The notes under the pieces were generated by a model. That model searched no databases. It was not told the origin of the DNA and saw only the letters and a list, made by a program, of their open reading frames with translations. From CAUZIB01 sp963663925 (GTDB taxonomy: Bacteria > Acidobacteriota > Vicinamibacteria > Vicinamibacterales > UBA8438), in the NCBI GenBank assembly GCA_965237405.1, contig OZ250139.1, forward strand, positions 2,294,001 to 2,358,000: a stretch of 64,000 nt of DNA, written 5' to 3'. Position 1 is the first letter of the stretch. Each line of letters starts with the position of its first letter. The position numbers and the translations under genes were made by a program. Shown piece after piece: positions 7,196-16,639 of the stretch.

Positions 7196-8902
7196 CTAGA
7201 CGCCCAGCACGAAGGTGACCGCATGTGCCATCGGTAAGGCTAGGATCGCCCCAACCGCCACTTTTCGTCCGTCGCCTTCGCGGGATTCCAGCGGGTGGGC
7301 AGCCACTGCCAACAGGACGAATGCTGCGACGCTGATCGGCGTGTTGTACATCCATTCGCCCGTCCAGATCGATAGGAAGAAGACCGCCGTAGCTCCAGCG
7401 CTGCACCCGAGAGCCGTCAGTTCGACCCCTACGTTGTGATCCGCAAGATCCGCGCGAACGAAGAGCCTTCGCAGCGAAGGAAGAATGAACACGCCGAGTA
7501 GCCACAGGTTTGCTGCCAGGCCGAAGACTCCCAAATCGACGAACATGTGAAGCGGGTGGTTCATGATGCTGTGGTCGTCATACTGCCGCACGGCGGGGCC
7601 ATGCCGCTCGTAGTAGGCGGGTAGCGCGGACTCAAATCCCCCAACACCGTATCCACCGAGGGGTCGATCGCGGATCATGTGGAACGCCAAGCGATTCGTT
7701 TCCCCACGCACGTCGAAGCCCAGCCACACGGCAGAGAACGGCGCGTTACTGATGGCTGCTTGCGTTGCCCGCCATTGCGTCGTTCGCGTGAATGCGCCGA
7801 CAAGCCCGAGGGCGAGGAGGACGCTGACAGCCACCGCCGCGGCGATGATCTGGCGGAAGAGTCTCTTGTCGCTCCGCGCGCACAACCACCCCGACGCCGC
7901 AAGCATGCTGACCATAGCTGTGACGATGCCTAGGTGTGCCGACCGCTGCCGGATTGGCACGAACATCAGCACGACGAGCACCACCGTAACGGCTGCGAGC
8001 ACTCGAAGCCACCGCCGCGTCGGGCGGAGACTCACTGCAAGCGCCACGGGGGCTGCGAGCGTCATGAGCAGCGAGAGTCCGATCGGGTTATTGAAGAGGC
8101 CAGAAACCGGCTCTCGAAGAGTTGGGAGCGGAAAGCCCGGCACGAAGACCTGACCGCAGGCCACGCCCAGATTCAGGGCGCTCGCAAGGAGGAAAGCTGT
8201 GACCACCGTCTCCCTGCTGATTAACCAACGCGTCTCAGCCCTCCCAGTCACCATCAGTCCAAGTAACGCTAAGCCGCCGATCGGACCGAGCAGAAACCCA
8301 CCGGCCCGCAGTAACGGCAACGTACTCTGTGGCTGCAGCGTCGCCCAATCGGGGGCGAGATAACCTCCAATCCATTCAAGTCCCGTTAAGGTCGCGAGAA
8401 AAGGGCTTCGTTGAAGCAGGACCAGCACGACCGACACGCCGAGTATGGCTGTAAATCCCAGCACGGGAGCTGCGAGGTGCCGGCGTCGGTCTCTCAGCAG
8501 CTGACTCCAAGATGTCTCCGGGCTGAGCGAGACACCCACGAGCGTCGCCGTCGCAATGACAAATGGCAACAACTTTCCCAGCCATGTATCGAACCGGAAA
8601 TACGGGACGGCTGGCACTAGGAATACCAGGGCTAGGAGCGCACGTCCTGGCCATCTAGCCGCCGTAAACCCCACCGCCAGCAACGCGGCCACCCACATGA
8701 GCGCGCTGAGTCCGCCCCCACCTACACGGACTCGGAGGAGAATGGCGACAGCCGCCGAGACCACCAACATCCCTATTGGCAGCCACGGGGCCACGTGCTC
8801 TACCCAGCGAACCGATCCAGCCTCGAATCGCACGGTTTGAGCCCGGCCTGCGTCGGTAATCCGATCGATACCGGGCGTATTCAGATCGGCGTCCTGCGTC
8901 AT
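7196..8902 (-). CDS. O-antigen ligase / Wzy-type polymerase
   Basis: The 568-residue protein has about 12 predicted membrane helices from residue 35 onward. A large periplasmic loop near the C-terminal half contains RLAFHMIRDRPLGGYGVGGF, NHPLHMFVDLGVFGL and a HxxxxM-type segment, characteristic of the Wzy_C/O-antigen ligase family. These enzymes join undecaprenyl-linked glycan to lipid A core or polymerise repeat units at the inner membrane. It lies between two direct copies of the same IS and upstream of a truncated glycosyltransferase. The surrounding genes (methyltransferase-GT2 fusion) support a surface-polysaccharide locus. Confidence 0.85.
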   Translation of the reverse strand: MTQDADLNTPGIDRITDAGRAQTVRFEAGSVRWVEHVAPWLPIGMLVVSAAVAILLRVRVGGGGLSALMWVAALLAVGFTAARWPGRALLALVFLVPAVPYFRFDTWLGKLLPFVIATATLVGVSLSPETSWSQLLRDRRRHLAAPVLGFTAILGVSVVLVLLQRSPFLATLTGLEWIGGYLAPDWATLQPQSTLPLLRAGGFLLGPIGGLALLGLMVTGRAETRWLISRETVVTAFLLASALNLGVACGQVFVPGFPLPTLREPVSGLFNNPIGLSLLMTLAAPVALAVSLRPTRRWLRVLAAVTVVLVVLMFVPIRQRSAHLGIVTAMVSMLAASGWLCARSDKRLFRQIIAAAVAVSVLLALGLVGAFTRTTQWRATQAAISNAPFSAVWLGFDVRGETNRLAFHMIRDRPLGGYGVGGFESALPAYYERHGPAVRQYDDHSIMNHPLHMFVDLGVFGLAANLWLLGVFILPSLRRLFVRADLADHNVGVELTALGCSAGATAVFFLSIWTGEWMYNTPISVAAFVLLAVAAHPLESREGDGRKVAVGAILALPMAHAVTFVLGV

Positions 8903-8967
8903 TTACGGTCGCTTCCTTATGACGTCGCGCATCATTCCATTGTCGGAATGGCACTGTCAACTTAACG

Positions 8968-10321
8968 TGTGGGTGGCGAATTCGTAAGAATTCGATCTAT
9001 CGCTCGATCTTCATGTCGCGGGAGCCGGAACCATCCGCGAAGTTCTCGCGATGGCGTGCGTGAGATGTGTTGCTGAAGTACTGCCCTGCTGCGCGATGGC
9101 GGGAACGCGGCAGACTCTGCAGGCGGGCGCGTCGCCACGCTCGCCAACGTCGCTGTTCAGATTCACGCCGCGATCGGCGTCTGATAGAGACCACGGCAAT
9201 GCGCGTCCCATCGGTAGCGGTCGAGCCGTGCGACATCCTTTCGTATCGGGACGGGCGTCCGCCCGTCCAACGACGCATGGGCCCGATGCGCATTGTAGAA
9301 GTCCTGGAAGGCCACCAGTTTGTCTTCCAGGTCCGACGCAGACCAGAACAGCAGTTGATCCACGCATTCTCGTCGCAGCGTGCCGATCAACCGTTCGACA
9401 AACGGATGCGACAGCGGCACATACGGCACACTCTTCACCTCGATCACCTGCAGCACCCGCAGGTTGGCGCACCATTGGTGAAACCGATACAGCGGGTCGT
9501 TGTCGGAGCTGAGGCGCTTCGGACGCGAGAGCCCTCGAATCGCATGGTTGAACATGCGGCACAGGGCGCGGCCATCCACGGTTCCAGCATGGATGCCAAA
9601 GCCGACGATCCGCCGCGTGTATTGGTCCATCACCACCAGCACCCAATGGCTTCGCAGGGTCGCCGACTCGCACCGGAACAGGTCGATGCTCCACAGGCTA
9701 TCTTTCGCATGCCCCAGGAATGTCAGCCAGGACGGACCACCCGAGCGGGGTGCCGGGCGATAGTGCGTGGCGAGCACTCGGCGCACCACGTCCTTGTCGA
9801 TGTCGACCGCAAAGGCGAGCGCGATCTGTTGTGCGATCCGCGGACAGCCCCACCTGGGGTTGCGCCGCTTCATGTCGACGATGGCGTCGACCAGTGCTTT
9901 GGACGGTCCTTGGGGGCCGGTGCGACGGCGCGTGGGTGAAAACAGCCAGCGGTACTTGCGGGTGCGCAGAGCCCGATGGAACTCCAGGATCGTCGACGGT
10001 CTCAGCACGATCGCTGAGCGAATCACCCGGGCCGGGCGCATGAACAGTGCACACACGCCGGCGAGGATCCGATCCGACGCGCAGAGATTCGGCGCCCGGT
10101 GCCGCGAGCGATTCAGAATGAGCAGTGGCTGCTTGACCAAGACCGATTCAGTCACGACAGACCGCAGGCCGCCGGGGCCCATCAGCCGGGCCAGGGTGGC
10201 GATCAGGTGCACCAGCAGGATGATCGGGTCGCGCATCGGAACATCCTAGCGACCACTCCCAGGATCACCAAACTTGATAATCTCAACGGATTGCGGGCTG
10301 AGTAGTAATTCGCCACCCACA
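8968..10321 (-). mobile_element. rve-type insertion sequence, copy 2
   Basis: This is a second copy of the 5717-7066 element with the same TGTGGGTGGCGAATT ends, in the same orientation. Its left-hand (3') non-coding end, about 8990-9160, has diverged from copy 1, while the right half is almost identical. No direct target duplication is evident at either copy. Confidence 0.85.
9163..10236 (-). CDS. rve-family (IS3/IS481-like) transposase, copy 2
   Basis: This is the 357-residue homologue of the 5908-6981 gene with the same length and the same catalytic triad motifs (SIDLFR, SSDNDPLY, HPFVERLIG). The residue at the second acidic site has the usual D-N-D-P form, whereas copy 1 has D-H-D-P, so this copy may be the more ancestral. 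Both copies could mobilise the 1.9-kb segment between them, which carries the O-antigen ligase. Confidence 0.85.
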   Translation of the reverse strand: MRDPIILLVHLIATLARLMGPGGLRSVVTESVLVKQPLLILNRSRHRAPNLCASDRILAGVCALFMRPARVIRSAIVLRPSTILEFHRALRTRKYRWLFSPTRRRTGPQGPSKALVDAIVDMKRRNPRWGCPRIAQQIALAFAVDIDKDVVRRVLATHYRPAPRSGGPSWLTFLGHAKDSLWSIDLFRCESATLRSHWVLVVMDQYTRRIVGFGIHAGTVDGRALCRMFNHAIRGLSRPKRLSSDNDPLYRFHQWCANLRVLQVIEVKSVPYVPLSHPFVERLIGTLRRECVDQLLFWSASDLEDKLVAFQDFYNAHRAHASLDGRTPVPIRKDVARLDRYRWDAHCRGLYQTPIAA

Positions 10322-10372
10322 GGCTTGCGCCGCCATTCGATCCCATGCTGGGTGAGGCGAGCGTCTACCAAA

Positions 10373-11800
10373 TCAGAACGCTTTCAATTTCCGGTAGGCC
10401 AACAGCACCATCCGTGCGAGTAACCACCCGTGCTCGAAACGCGAGATCTGGGTTTCTCCATAGCGTCGGTCCGCATAGCGGATCGGGACTTCTACAATCT
10501 TCAGATTGAGCTTCGAAGCGCCGAAGATCAGGTCGAAGTCGCCGAACGGATCGAAGTCACCGAAGTAAGCACGATTCGAGACGATCTGATCGTAGTGCTC
10601 TCGACGCAAGACCTTGGTGCCGCATAGGGTGTCGGTGAAGCGCTGGTTCAGCAACCATGAGAACACCGAGGCGAAGCTTCGATTCGCGAAAAGTTCAAGA
10701 ATCGCATCGCCCCCTCCTCCAACGGATAGACCATCCGTGTCCCGTTGATGAAGTCTCCCTTCCTGGAGACGAGGGCGCGATAGAACTTGGGCAAAGATTC
10801 AGGCGGCACGGTGAGATCTGCATCGAGGATCATCAAGATCTGCCCGCGCGCCTCCGCGAAGCCTAGGTGCACCGCGTCGCCCTTACCGACACCGTTTTGC
10901 TGGAGCACCTTTATGTCGACGTCGGGAAACGCATCTCGGACCCGGTAACACTCCTCCAGCGTGTTGTCCAGGCTGTTACCTTCCACGAAGATGACCTCCA
11001 CATCATCGCAGAGTCGCGGTAATCGCTTGATCGCGTCTTCGATATTTCCGCGCTCGTTTCGGCAGGGAATGATCACGCTCGTGGAAGGTTTCTCGAGCTC
11101 GGTGTTCAGCATGGGCCTCGCCACCGTATAGTTTCGCAGGCATGCTCTGCGAATGAGGGGGAGGGTGCCGACGAACCGGTTGATCAGACGACCGATGCCG
11201 AGCAACCGCTTCGGGAGGAGCTGACGCCACTCCGACTTTATGACATCGAAGTCGGCGAGGTCGAGGACGTTGGCGATGTCTTCCGCCGAAAGCCAGTTCT
11301 GCTCCACCTGAGGCATCTTCGCGCCCAGCCATTCCGCGAGCTGCAACACCGGTTCCCAGAGCTTCGAGTAATAGGCGACGACAAGGCGAGTGCTAGGCGT
11401 GCAGATCTTGTGCAGGTTCACGAACGTCGTTTCACAGTCTTCGAGATAACCAACGACGTCGGATAGTACGATGTAGTCGAACGGACCTTCCAGCTCCTCG
11501 ATCGTGCGCTCGTCTTCGATATCCCCGACTCGGAACTCGACACCGGGATACTTGCTTCGAGCTATTTCGATCATCTTCTCACCGAAATCGACCCCGACCC
11601 CGCGTGAAGGCCTGAGCGCATGGAGCAACTGACCGGTACCGCAGCCAAGCTCCACGACTTCCTTCCCCTCCGGGATCAAGAAACGCATGAAGCGCCGATC
11701 TTCCTCGTGGAAATAGGAGCCACGCGCAATCCAATCGTCACGCTCGGGTGCCTGGCGGTCCACCATCTCGCGAATGACGGCGTTGTTGCGCGGTTCGAAA
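10373..11800 (-). pseudogene. Methyltransferase-GT2 glycosyltransferase fusion, frameshifted
   Basis: The 5' part (10648-11766) encodes a SAM methyltransferase (VVELGCGTGQLLHALRPSRG, motif I) followed by a GT2 domain (SVIIPCRNERGNIEDAI, then GKGDAVHLGFAEARG and the DLTVP metal-binding region). Near 10689 the frame breaks. The missing continuation, LFANRSFASVFSWLLNQRFT and then TLCGTKVL with a dolichyl-phosphate-mannose-synthase-like tail, is in the adjacent frame (10373-10666). A single base restores it. Such fusions occur in polysaccharide clusters and would methylate and glycosylate lipid-linked sugars. The 5' end abuts an IS5-like element, and the ATG at 11766 is my best guess for the start. 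Confidence 0.75.
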
Positions 11801-11803
11801 ACT

Positions 11804-12869
11804 GACCCGCAACGCCCCCTACCCACAGACCCGTTAACGACCGATAGCGTACGACGCCGGCCTACCAAGCTGAGTCATCTGATTGAGGATGTTACATGCG
11901 AGGATGGCCTCCGTCTCTTGCCCTGCCCGACTGCGCGCTCGAAGGCTCTCCCCGATGATCACCTTGTACCGGAAGAAGGCGTTCTCCATACGGGCCTGCT
12001 GATGGTAGCCCGAGTCCTTCTTCCACTGTCGCCGTCCAGCCTGCTGCACCTGTCGGATCGTGCGGTCGCGCGCGGGCGATCGTGGTCGCCGTCCAGACAC
12101 GGTGGCTGGCCTGGTCGGTGGAATGACGACCGTCGCGCCACGCGCACCCGCAGCCTCGTAGATGCCACGCGTGTCGTAGGCCGCGTCCGCCGTGAGGCAG
12201 GAGACGTCGCCTTCGACCTGGTCGATCAGATCGAGGGCTGTCGTCGCGTCGTCAACATGCCCGCCGGTCAGGGCGTGAGCGACGATCACGCCCGATCCGT
12301 CGACGCCCAGATGAAGCTTCTTCCAGCCGCGTATCCCGCGTCCGCCATGTTTCACGGCCGCCCATTCACCTTCACCCACAGTCGAGAGCCCGGTACTGTC
12401 GACGATGAGATGTATGCCTGCGCCCGCGGGGAGGCGGCGAAGTGCAAGGTCGAGGTGCTGACCACGCCGTGAGAGAGTCGTGTGATCGGGCGCGGACAGG
12501 TCGAGGCACAGCATCCCGAAGATCGACCTCAGAAAGCCCTCCGTCTGACGAAGGGGCAGGTGAAAGATCAGGCGGAGCGTCAGCGCGGTTTCGATGGCAA
12601 CCTCGGAGTACTGCAGCTGCCCTCCGCGCTTGCCGACGCCCACGGCCTCCCACGTGGCGATCGCTTCCGGCGTCAACCACAGGGTGACGTCGCCTCGCTG
12701 GACCAGTGCTCGGTCGTACGCCGGCCAGTTTCCGACGCGGTATTTCGTTGTGTACCTGGGATGCACTCTCGACTTCACGTCGAGATCATGCCCCTTCGGC
12801 CGTCACGATGGCCAGGGCCGCGCCGAACACTTGTTTCCGCGCACCAACGCCACCAGGCAGGGGGGGTCC
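11804..12869 (-). mobile_element. IS5-like insertion sequence (ends approximate)
   Basis: The element is defined by its transposase gene and by the truncated genes on either side: the methyltransferase-GT2 gene at about 11800 and an EF-hand gene at about 12870. I could not find convincing terminal inverted repeats, although GACCC at 11804 and GGGTC near 12865 are possible tips. Confidence 0.65.
11834..12778 (-). CDS. IS5 family transposase
   Basis: The 314-residue protein has an N-terminal DUF772-like region (GGQLQYSEVAIETALTLRLI and LPLRQTEGFLRSIF). The DDE core has HLIVDSTGLSTVGEGEW (first Asp), SCLTADAAYDTRGIY (second Asp) and a C-terminal RMENAFFRYKVIIGE segment holding the Glu of the YREK-like motif. 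It is of full family length and appears intact. Confidence 0.85.
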   Translation of the reverse strand: MKSRVHPRYTTKYRVGNWPAYDRALVQRGDVTLWLTPEAIATWEAVGVGKRGGQLQYSEVAIETALTLRLIFHLPLRQTEGFLRSIFGMLCLDLSAPDHTTLSRRGQHLDLALRRLPAGAGIHLIVDSTGLSTVGEGEWAAVKHGGRGIRGWKKLHLGVDGSGVIVAHALTGGHVDDATTALDLIDQVEGDVSCLTADAAYDTRGIYEAAGARGATVVIPPTRPATVSGRRPRSPARDRTIRQVQQAGRRQWKKDSGYHQQARMENAFFRYKVIIGESLRARSRAGQETEAILACNILNQMTQLGRPASYAIGR

Positions 12870-13047
12870 TGTCCAGCGTCTTAGGCAGCTCGATGCTGAT
12901 GGCGACGGCCGCATCACTCGCGACGAGCTGCCAGGCCCAATGAAACAGATGGTCGACCGCTTCGATACGAACGGTGACGATGTCATCGATGCGACCGATC
13001 TTGAAGCCATGACCGAGCGTATGCGCGGGGGGTGGCGAAGACCCTGA
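12870..13047 (+). pseudogene. EF-hand protein, C-terminal fragment
   Basis: The frame reads two calcium-binding loops: LDADGDGRITRDEL and FDTNGDDVIDATDLEAM, with the Asp/Asn and Glu/Asp ligands expected of EF-hands. It ends at 13047. The 5' part is missing because the IS5-like element interrupts it. Comparable bacterial proteins are exported calcium-binding proteins with several EF-hand pairs. Confidence 0.65.
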
Positions 13048-13146
13048 CCCGCTTCTGACAGTTCTGAAATCAAGACATGGTCATCGTCTCGGGGCACTGT
13101 TCATAGTGGCGGTCTCGTCATTCGTCGTTGTAGTGGGAGGGAGCCT

Positions 13147-13284
13147 ATGACCCATCGCTACGCACGTCTCATCGCGGTCGCCATTGCCACTGTGTCTTCA
13201 GTACGCCGGGGTGCGCGCAGCAGGAACCGGCGCCTCTGACGACGTTGGAGACGATCGACGTCGAGTTCATCGCAACACCGTCAC
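13147..13284 (+). pseudogene. Lipoprotein or secreted protein start, frameshifted
   Basis: A good ribosome-binding site (GGGAGGGAG) precedes an ATG at 13147 and a signal-peptide-like start (MTHRYARLIAVAIATVS). The frame then stops early. Another frame continues with TPGCAQQEPAPLTTLETIDV, which looks like a lipobox Cys and mature N-terminus. It fuses into an integrase remnant at about 13285. This is a 5' gene fragment with a frameshift; the identity is unknown. Confidence 0.4.
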
Positions 13285-13572
13285 GTGAGGAGTCGTCGCG
13301 TTCTATGCGAGCGAAGCGGTGTCCCGTTCACACAAAAGATGGTGCGGAATCGGGTGCGTTGGGCAGAGCGGCGAGCTGGGCTACGGCCCAAGGGGGTTCA
13401 TGCCCTTCGGCATACGTTCTGCTCGCATCTGGCCATGCACGGAGCGGCTGCGAAGGCAATTCAGGAACTGGCGGGACACGAAGATCTCTCAACAACCCAA
13501 CGTTATATGCATTTGAGGCCCAAGGCTGTTGAGAGTGCGATTCGTCTGCTCGATGGGCCTGTTCCGGCGTGA
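13285..13572 (+). pseudogene. Tyrosine recombinase, C-terminal fragment
   Basis: The frame encodes the catalytic end of a phage-type integrase: GVHALRHTFCSHLAMHG (the HxxR box), IQELAGHEDLSTTQRYMHL (His and the nucleophilic Tyr) and a short tail. The N-terminal DNA-binding domain and the first catalytic Arg are missing. A related tail (TTQRYMHLSPAAIESAVKLL) is found at 34938-35091. Both are followed by a CCTGT-GTTT-ACAGG hairpin, so the two sites share a common origin. Confidence 0.8.
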
Positions 13573-13975
13573 GCCGTGGAGAGCTGACGGAGACGCATCA
13601 GGTGCGAACGAAAAAGACCCTGTGTTTACAGGTTGAAAATGGTGGGTTCGGCTGGAGTCGAATTTACGACCTAAGTGATAGCTAGTGCATCACTTCTGTG
13701 TTTGTGTCCTTTGGAGTTATACACAAACCTATACACAAACATCCTGGCTGCCATCAGATTTTCCTGGCCGAGAGGGGGGTCAAGCTACCCCGGTCGTCCC
13801 TTTTTCGTGGGGCGATTTATGCCGATCCAAAAACAGCGGCGGGGATCGGAATATCTATATACCCGACCGACATTTATAGCCGCCAATTTTCGGTCTCACC
13901 CCCAAGGCACAGCTCACGACCAGTGCCAAGAGGGTCCCTCTCATGGCTGCCTTGCGGCGGGGGTCGCGAGGATGG
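13573..13975 (+). other. Non-coding stretch with hairpin and tRNA-like remnant
   Basis: I see no gene in this 400-base stretch. It holds the hairpin CCTGT-GTTT-ACAGG (13619-13632). This is followed by a sequence at 13640-13662 resembling the reverse complement of a tRNA 3' end (TGGTGGGTTCGGCTGGAGTC), probably an old integration-site remnant. It also has two near-identical ATACACAAAC motifs around 13720-13740. Confidence 0.35.
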
Positions 13976-14809
13976 TCAGTACGCGTCGAGGCCCTCCGTC
14001 AGCTCGACGTAGGTCCCCGAGGGGTCGATCAGGAACGCGATCTTGAGTCCAAGGCTGTCGATCTCCTGATAGTCGACGTCGAATTCAACCCCCTTCGCTT
14101 TGAGCTTCTCGATGTACGCGGCGAGATCGTCGACCTCGAACCCGATGTGATCGATCGAGCGTCCCTTCGTTGGGACGGTTAGATTCGGGGCCGAGCCGAA
14201 GCTCATGATGCTCATATTCATGCCGGGCACGTTGGTCGTGGTCATGATGCGTCCTCGCGGCCGCTTCTCCAAATCGAAGATGTCGACGTACCAGTCGAGG
14301 AGCGCCTCGAAGTCGGGGGTGTTGAAGTGGATGTGGTGGCCGGACACCTCCACCGGCAGCGCCTGATCCTCTTGCAGCTCAACCCAGACATCGTCGGGCA
14401 TCATCACGTGCGAGTTCCGTTGTCCTTCTGCGCCGGTGAAGATCTCGATCGACCGCAGGCCGGTCTCCTTCCACTTCTCCAGGAACTTCGGCGTACTCCG
14501 AACCTTGAAGCCGAAGTGGTCCATCACCGACCCCTGCGAGCCGCCTGTCGGCTCCTTCTCGGTGAGGGCGACCAGGAAGTTCGGGAAGCGCACGACCGTG
14601 AGGGGTCCCTTCTCGATCACCTCGCCGCCGAAGTGCTCGACCCACAGACGCTTGTGAAGCTCGATATCTGACACATTCAGGTGTACATGCCCATACGTCA
14701 GGCCGGCCTCGTTCGGCACTGCGAGTTGCGCCGTGGCTGGTACGGACCACAGGGCGCACGCACACACGACGACCGGCACGAGCCTTCTCATCGGCATCAG
14801 CTCCTTCAT
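13976..14809 (-). CDS. Exported two-domain VOC (glyoxalase-fold) protein
   Basis: The 277-residue product begins with a signal peptide (MRRLVPVVVCACALW, cleavage near ATAQ). It then has two VOC modules: the first from about residue 37 (LTYGHVHLNVSDIELHKRLW) and the second from about residue 135 (GHHIHFNTPDFEALLDWYVD ending in SGTYVELTEGL). His residues at the start of each module and the Glu in YVELTE fit a metal site. VOC proteins include dioxygenases, isomerases and resistance proteins. Periplasmic versions are common in Acidobacteriota-like genomes, but their substrates are unknown. It is a monocistronic gene. Confidence 0.8.
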   Translation of the reverse strand: MKELMPMRRLVPVVVCACALWSVPATAQLAVPNEAGLTYGHVHLNVSDIELHKRLWVEHFGGEVIEKGPLTVVRFPNFLVALTEKEPTGGSQGSVMDHFGFKVRSTPKFLEKWKETGLRSIEIFTGAEGQRNSHVMMPDDVWVELQEDQALPVEVSGHHIHFNTPDFEALLDWYVDIFDLEKRPRGRIMTTTNVPGMNMSIMSFGSAPNLTVPTKGRSIDHIGFEVDDLAAYIEKLKAKGVEFDVDYQEIDSLGLKIAFLIDPSGTYVELTEGLDAY

Positions 14810-14870
14810 AGTCGTCCCTCCTCTGGGCTCAGCATTACCTACATCGACTGTTTGTCGACCTCGTCATAAA

Positions 14871-16184
14871 TCACCTGCGTCCAGCGGTATCCATTCGGCT
14901 GCGAGTTCTCTTGTTTCGGTGTGATTTCTTTCTGCCAGTCCGTAATGTCTGTTTTGCACCGTTTCGTGAAAACGAGGGATCCTTCGATCTATTGAGCTTT
15001 CGTCTTGATGGGGTTGTCAGTTGTTGTTTCAGCTTCCGGCTCTGTTCTAATTTCGAAGCATCCGTTGTAATAAGAAATCCGGAAACCGGTTCCTGTTTGA
15101 TTTGTTTTTTGATGAGTCGCTCGATAGCAGCTAATTTTTTATGTTCCTGAGGTGCGACGAGAGAAATAGCATTACCGCTGCCACCGGCTCTGGCTGTGCG
15201 ACCAATCCGATGTATGTAGTCCTCAGGTGTATCGGGCAGCTCAAAATTTACGACGTGGCTAATGCCTTCAACATCAAGACCGCGGGCAGCGATATCCGTC
15301 GCGATGAGAATGTCAAACTTTCCGTCTCGGAAATGTGCCAATGCTCGCATCCTAGCATTTTGACTCTTATTACTATGAATGACCGTGGCAGCGTGGCCGG
15401 ATTTGTCTAATGCCTTAGTTAACTGGTTCGCTCGGGCTTTAGTGCGAGTAAACACCAAAGTTCGATGCATGTTTCTGTTCATTAGAATGGCTTTAAGTAA
15501 CTCCTTCTTGCGATCCGTTTGAACAGGATGAATTACCTGCGTGACGCTACTGACTGGTGTTGCCCGCCGAGTAACCTCGACCATCACCGGTTCCCGGCTG
15601 GTGCGCCGAATTAAGGATTCGATGTCATCTGGCATCGTTGCTAAAAAAAATAGGTTCTGACGCTTCTTCGGCAAGACAGAAAAGATGCGACGGACATCGG
15701 GTAGAAATCCCATATCGAGCATCCGGTCGGCTTCGTCTAAAACGATGGTACGAATGTGATTGAGAGATGCCTGTTTTCGGCTAATATGGTCGAGAAGTCG
15801 TCCAGGAGTTGCAATCAATAGGTCCAATCCTCCTGCCAGTTTTCGTTTTTGCGGTTCCATTCCGACGCCTCCAAAGACAACGGCACTTCGAAGGTTTAGA
15901 TGTTTTCCGTAACGCTTGGTCATATCGCCAATCTGTGCAGCTAGCTCGCGGGTCGGTGTAATGACCAGTGCCCGAGGGCCAACAGACGGCCTTCCGATAG
16001 ACAATTGCTGAAGGATGGGCAACAGGAATGCGGCGGTTTTTCCAGTGCCAGTCTGAGCACATGCGATAAGGTCTCGACTTTCAAGAACTACAGGAATCGC
16101 TTTTTCTTGAATTGACGTGGGTGTGGCATATCCCGCGACAGCTCGAACTATTTCAGAACGCAGGCCAAGTTCAGTGAAATTCAT
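14871..16184 (-). CDS. rhlE: DEAD-box RNA helicase, RhlE-like
   Basis: I start the gene at the ATG giving MNFTELGLRSEIVRAV, the usual RhlE beginning, rather than nine codons upstream. The motifs run in order: Q-motif (TPTSIQEKAIP), motif I AQTGTGKT, PTRELAAQ, motif II VLDEADRMLDMGF, SAT-like FLATMP, then the helicase C-domain with ATDIAARGLDVEGI and HRIGRTARAG. A basic C-terminal tail (Lys/Arg-rich from about residue 375) is typical for RNA binding. The enzyme unwinds RNA in ribosome assembly or RNA decay. Base composition is clearly AT-richer than the flanking genes, suggesting recent acquisition. Confidence 0.9.
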   Translation of the reverse strand: MNFTELGLRSEIVRAVAGYATPTSIQEKAIPVVLESRDLIACAQTGTGKTAAFLLPILQQLSIGRPSVGPRALVITPTRELAAQIGDMTKRYGKHLNLRSAVVFGGVGMEPQKRKLAGGLDLLIATPGRLLDHISRKQASLNHIRTIVLDEADRMLDMGFLPDVRRIFSVLPKKRQNLFFLATMPDDIESLIRRTSREPVMVEVTRRATPVSSVTQVIHPVQTDRKKELLKAILMNRNMHRTLVFTRTKARANQLTKALDKSGHAATVIHSNKSQNARMRALAHFRDGKFDILIATDIAARGLDVEGISHVVNFELPDTPEDYIHRIGRTARAGGSGNAISLVAPQEHKKLAAIERLIKKQIKQEPVSGFLITTDASKLEQSRKLKQQLTTPSRRKLNRSKDPSFSRNGAKQTLRTGRKKSHRNKRTRSRMDTAGRR

Positions 16185-16390
16185 ACGGTTTGTACTCCAG
16201 CCCTCGCTCACCCACGCAAGGGCATCTACGCCTACTGATTCACATGAACTGCAAGCGTTACTTGGGGCAACAGGTAATCGGTGAGGGCCGTTACTTACGG
16301 TCGAGCAAAACTCACTGACTTTAAGCGGGGCTTCTGGTTGGGAGAAAACCTGATCGCCGTTTCAGTTATAAGGTTAACACGTTGCGCTAG

Positions 16391-16516
16391 ATGAGGGAAA
16401 TGGCGTCCCTAAGCGTTCCGAGTTGGAACCAGGTACTGGGCTGGCTGAAAGAGATGGATACGTTGCGGAAAGCCACCGAATTGACGGCCCAACACTGGGA
16501 TTCTTCAGTATTTTGA
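16391..16516 (+). CDS. 41-residue ORF within a dispersed repeat
   Basis: A short open frame encodes a peptide with the core WNQVLGWLKEMDTLRKATEL. The same 125-base region recurs in reverse at about 24307-24431, where an equivalent frame ends in a stop after TELTA. The sequence is conserved at the amino-acid level in both copies up to that point. It may be a real small protein, but it could equally be a fragment of a mobile-element gene. No function is recognised. Confidence 0.3.
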   Translation: MREMASLSVPSWNQVLGWLKEMDTLRKATELTAQHWDSSVF

Positions 16517-16524
16517 TCCGCTAC
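16400..16524 (+). repeat. Dispersed 125-bp repeat, copy 1
   Basis: This segment is roughly 93 per cent identical, by eye, to the reverse complement of 24307-24431. It contains the 41-residue ORF. The borders are sharp on both sides, so it may be a non-autonomous mobile element or a duplicated gene fragment. Confidence 0.6.
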
Positions 16525-16639
16525 TTTTGTACCGGGTTACAAAAGAGGAAGCTCTGACATCGCGAGGAAAGGGTTGGCGTCCCCAAGGGGAAGGGATACG
16601 CTGTGGAAGGGTGAGTCGCGCGGGTCGACGTCTGGCATC

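Noticed and set aside
8951..8966. GTCAACTTAAC next to IS copy 2
   Set aside because: It resembles the IS6 tip at first sight, but the internal order of bases differs (CAACTTAAC instead of CAAGTTAAC).
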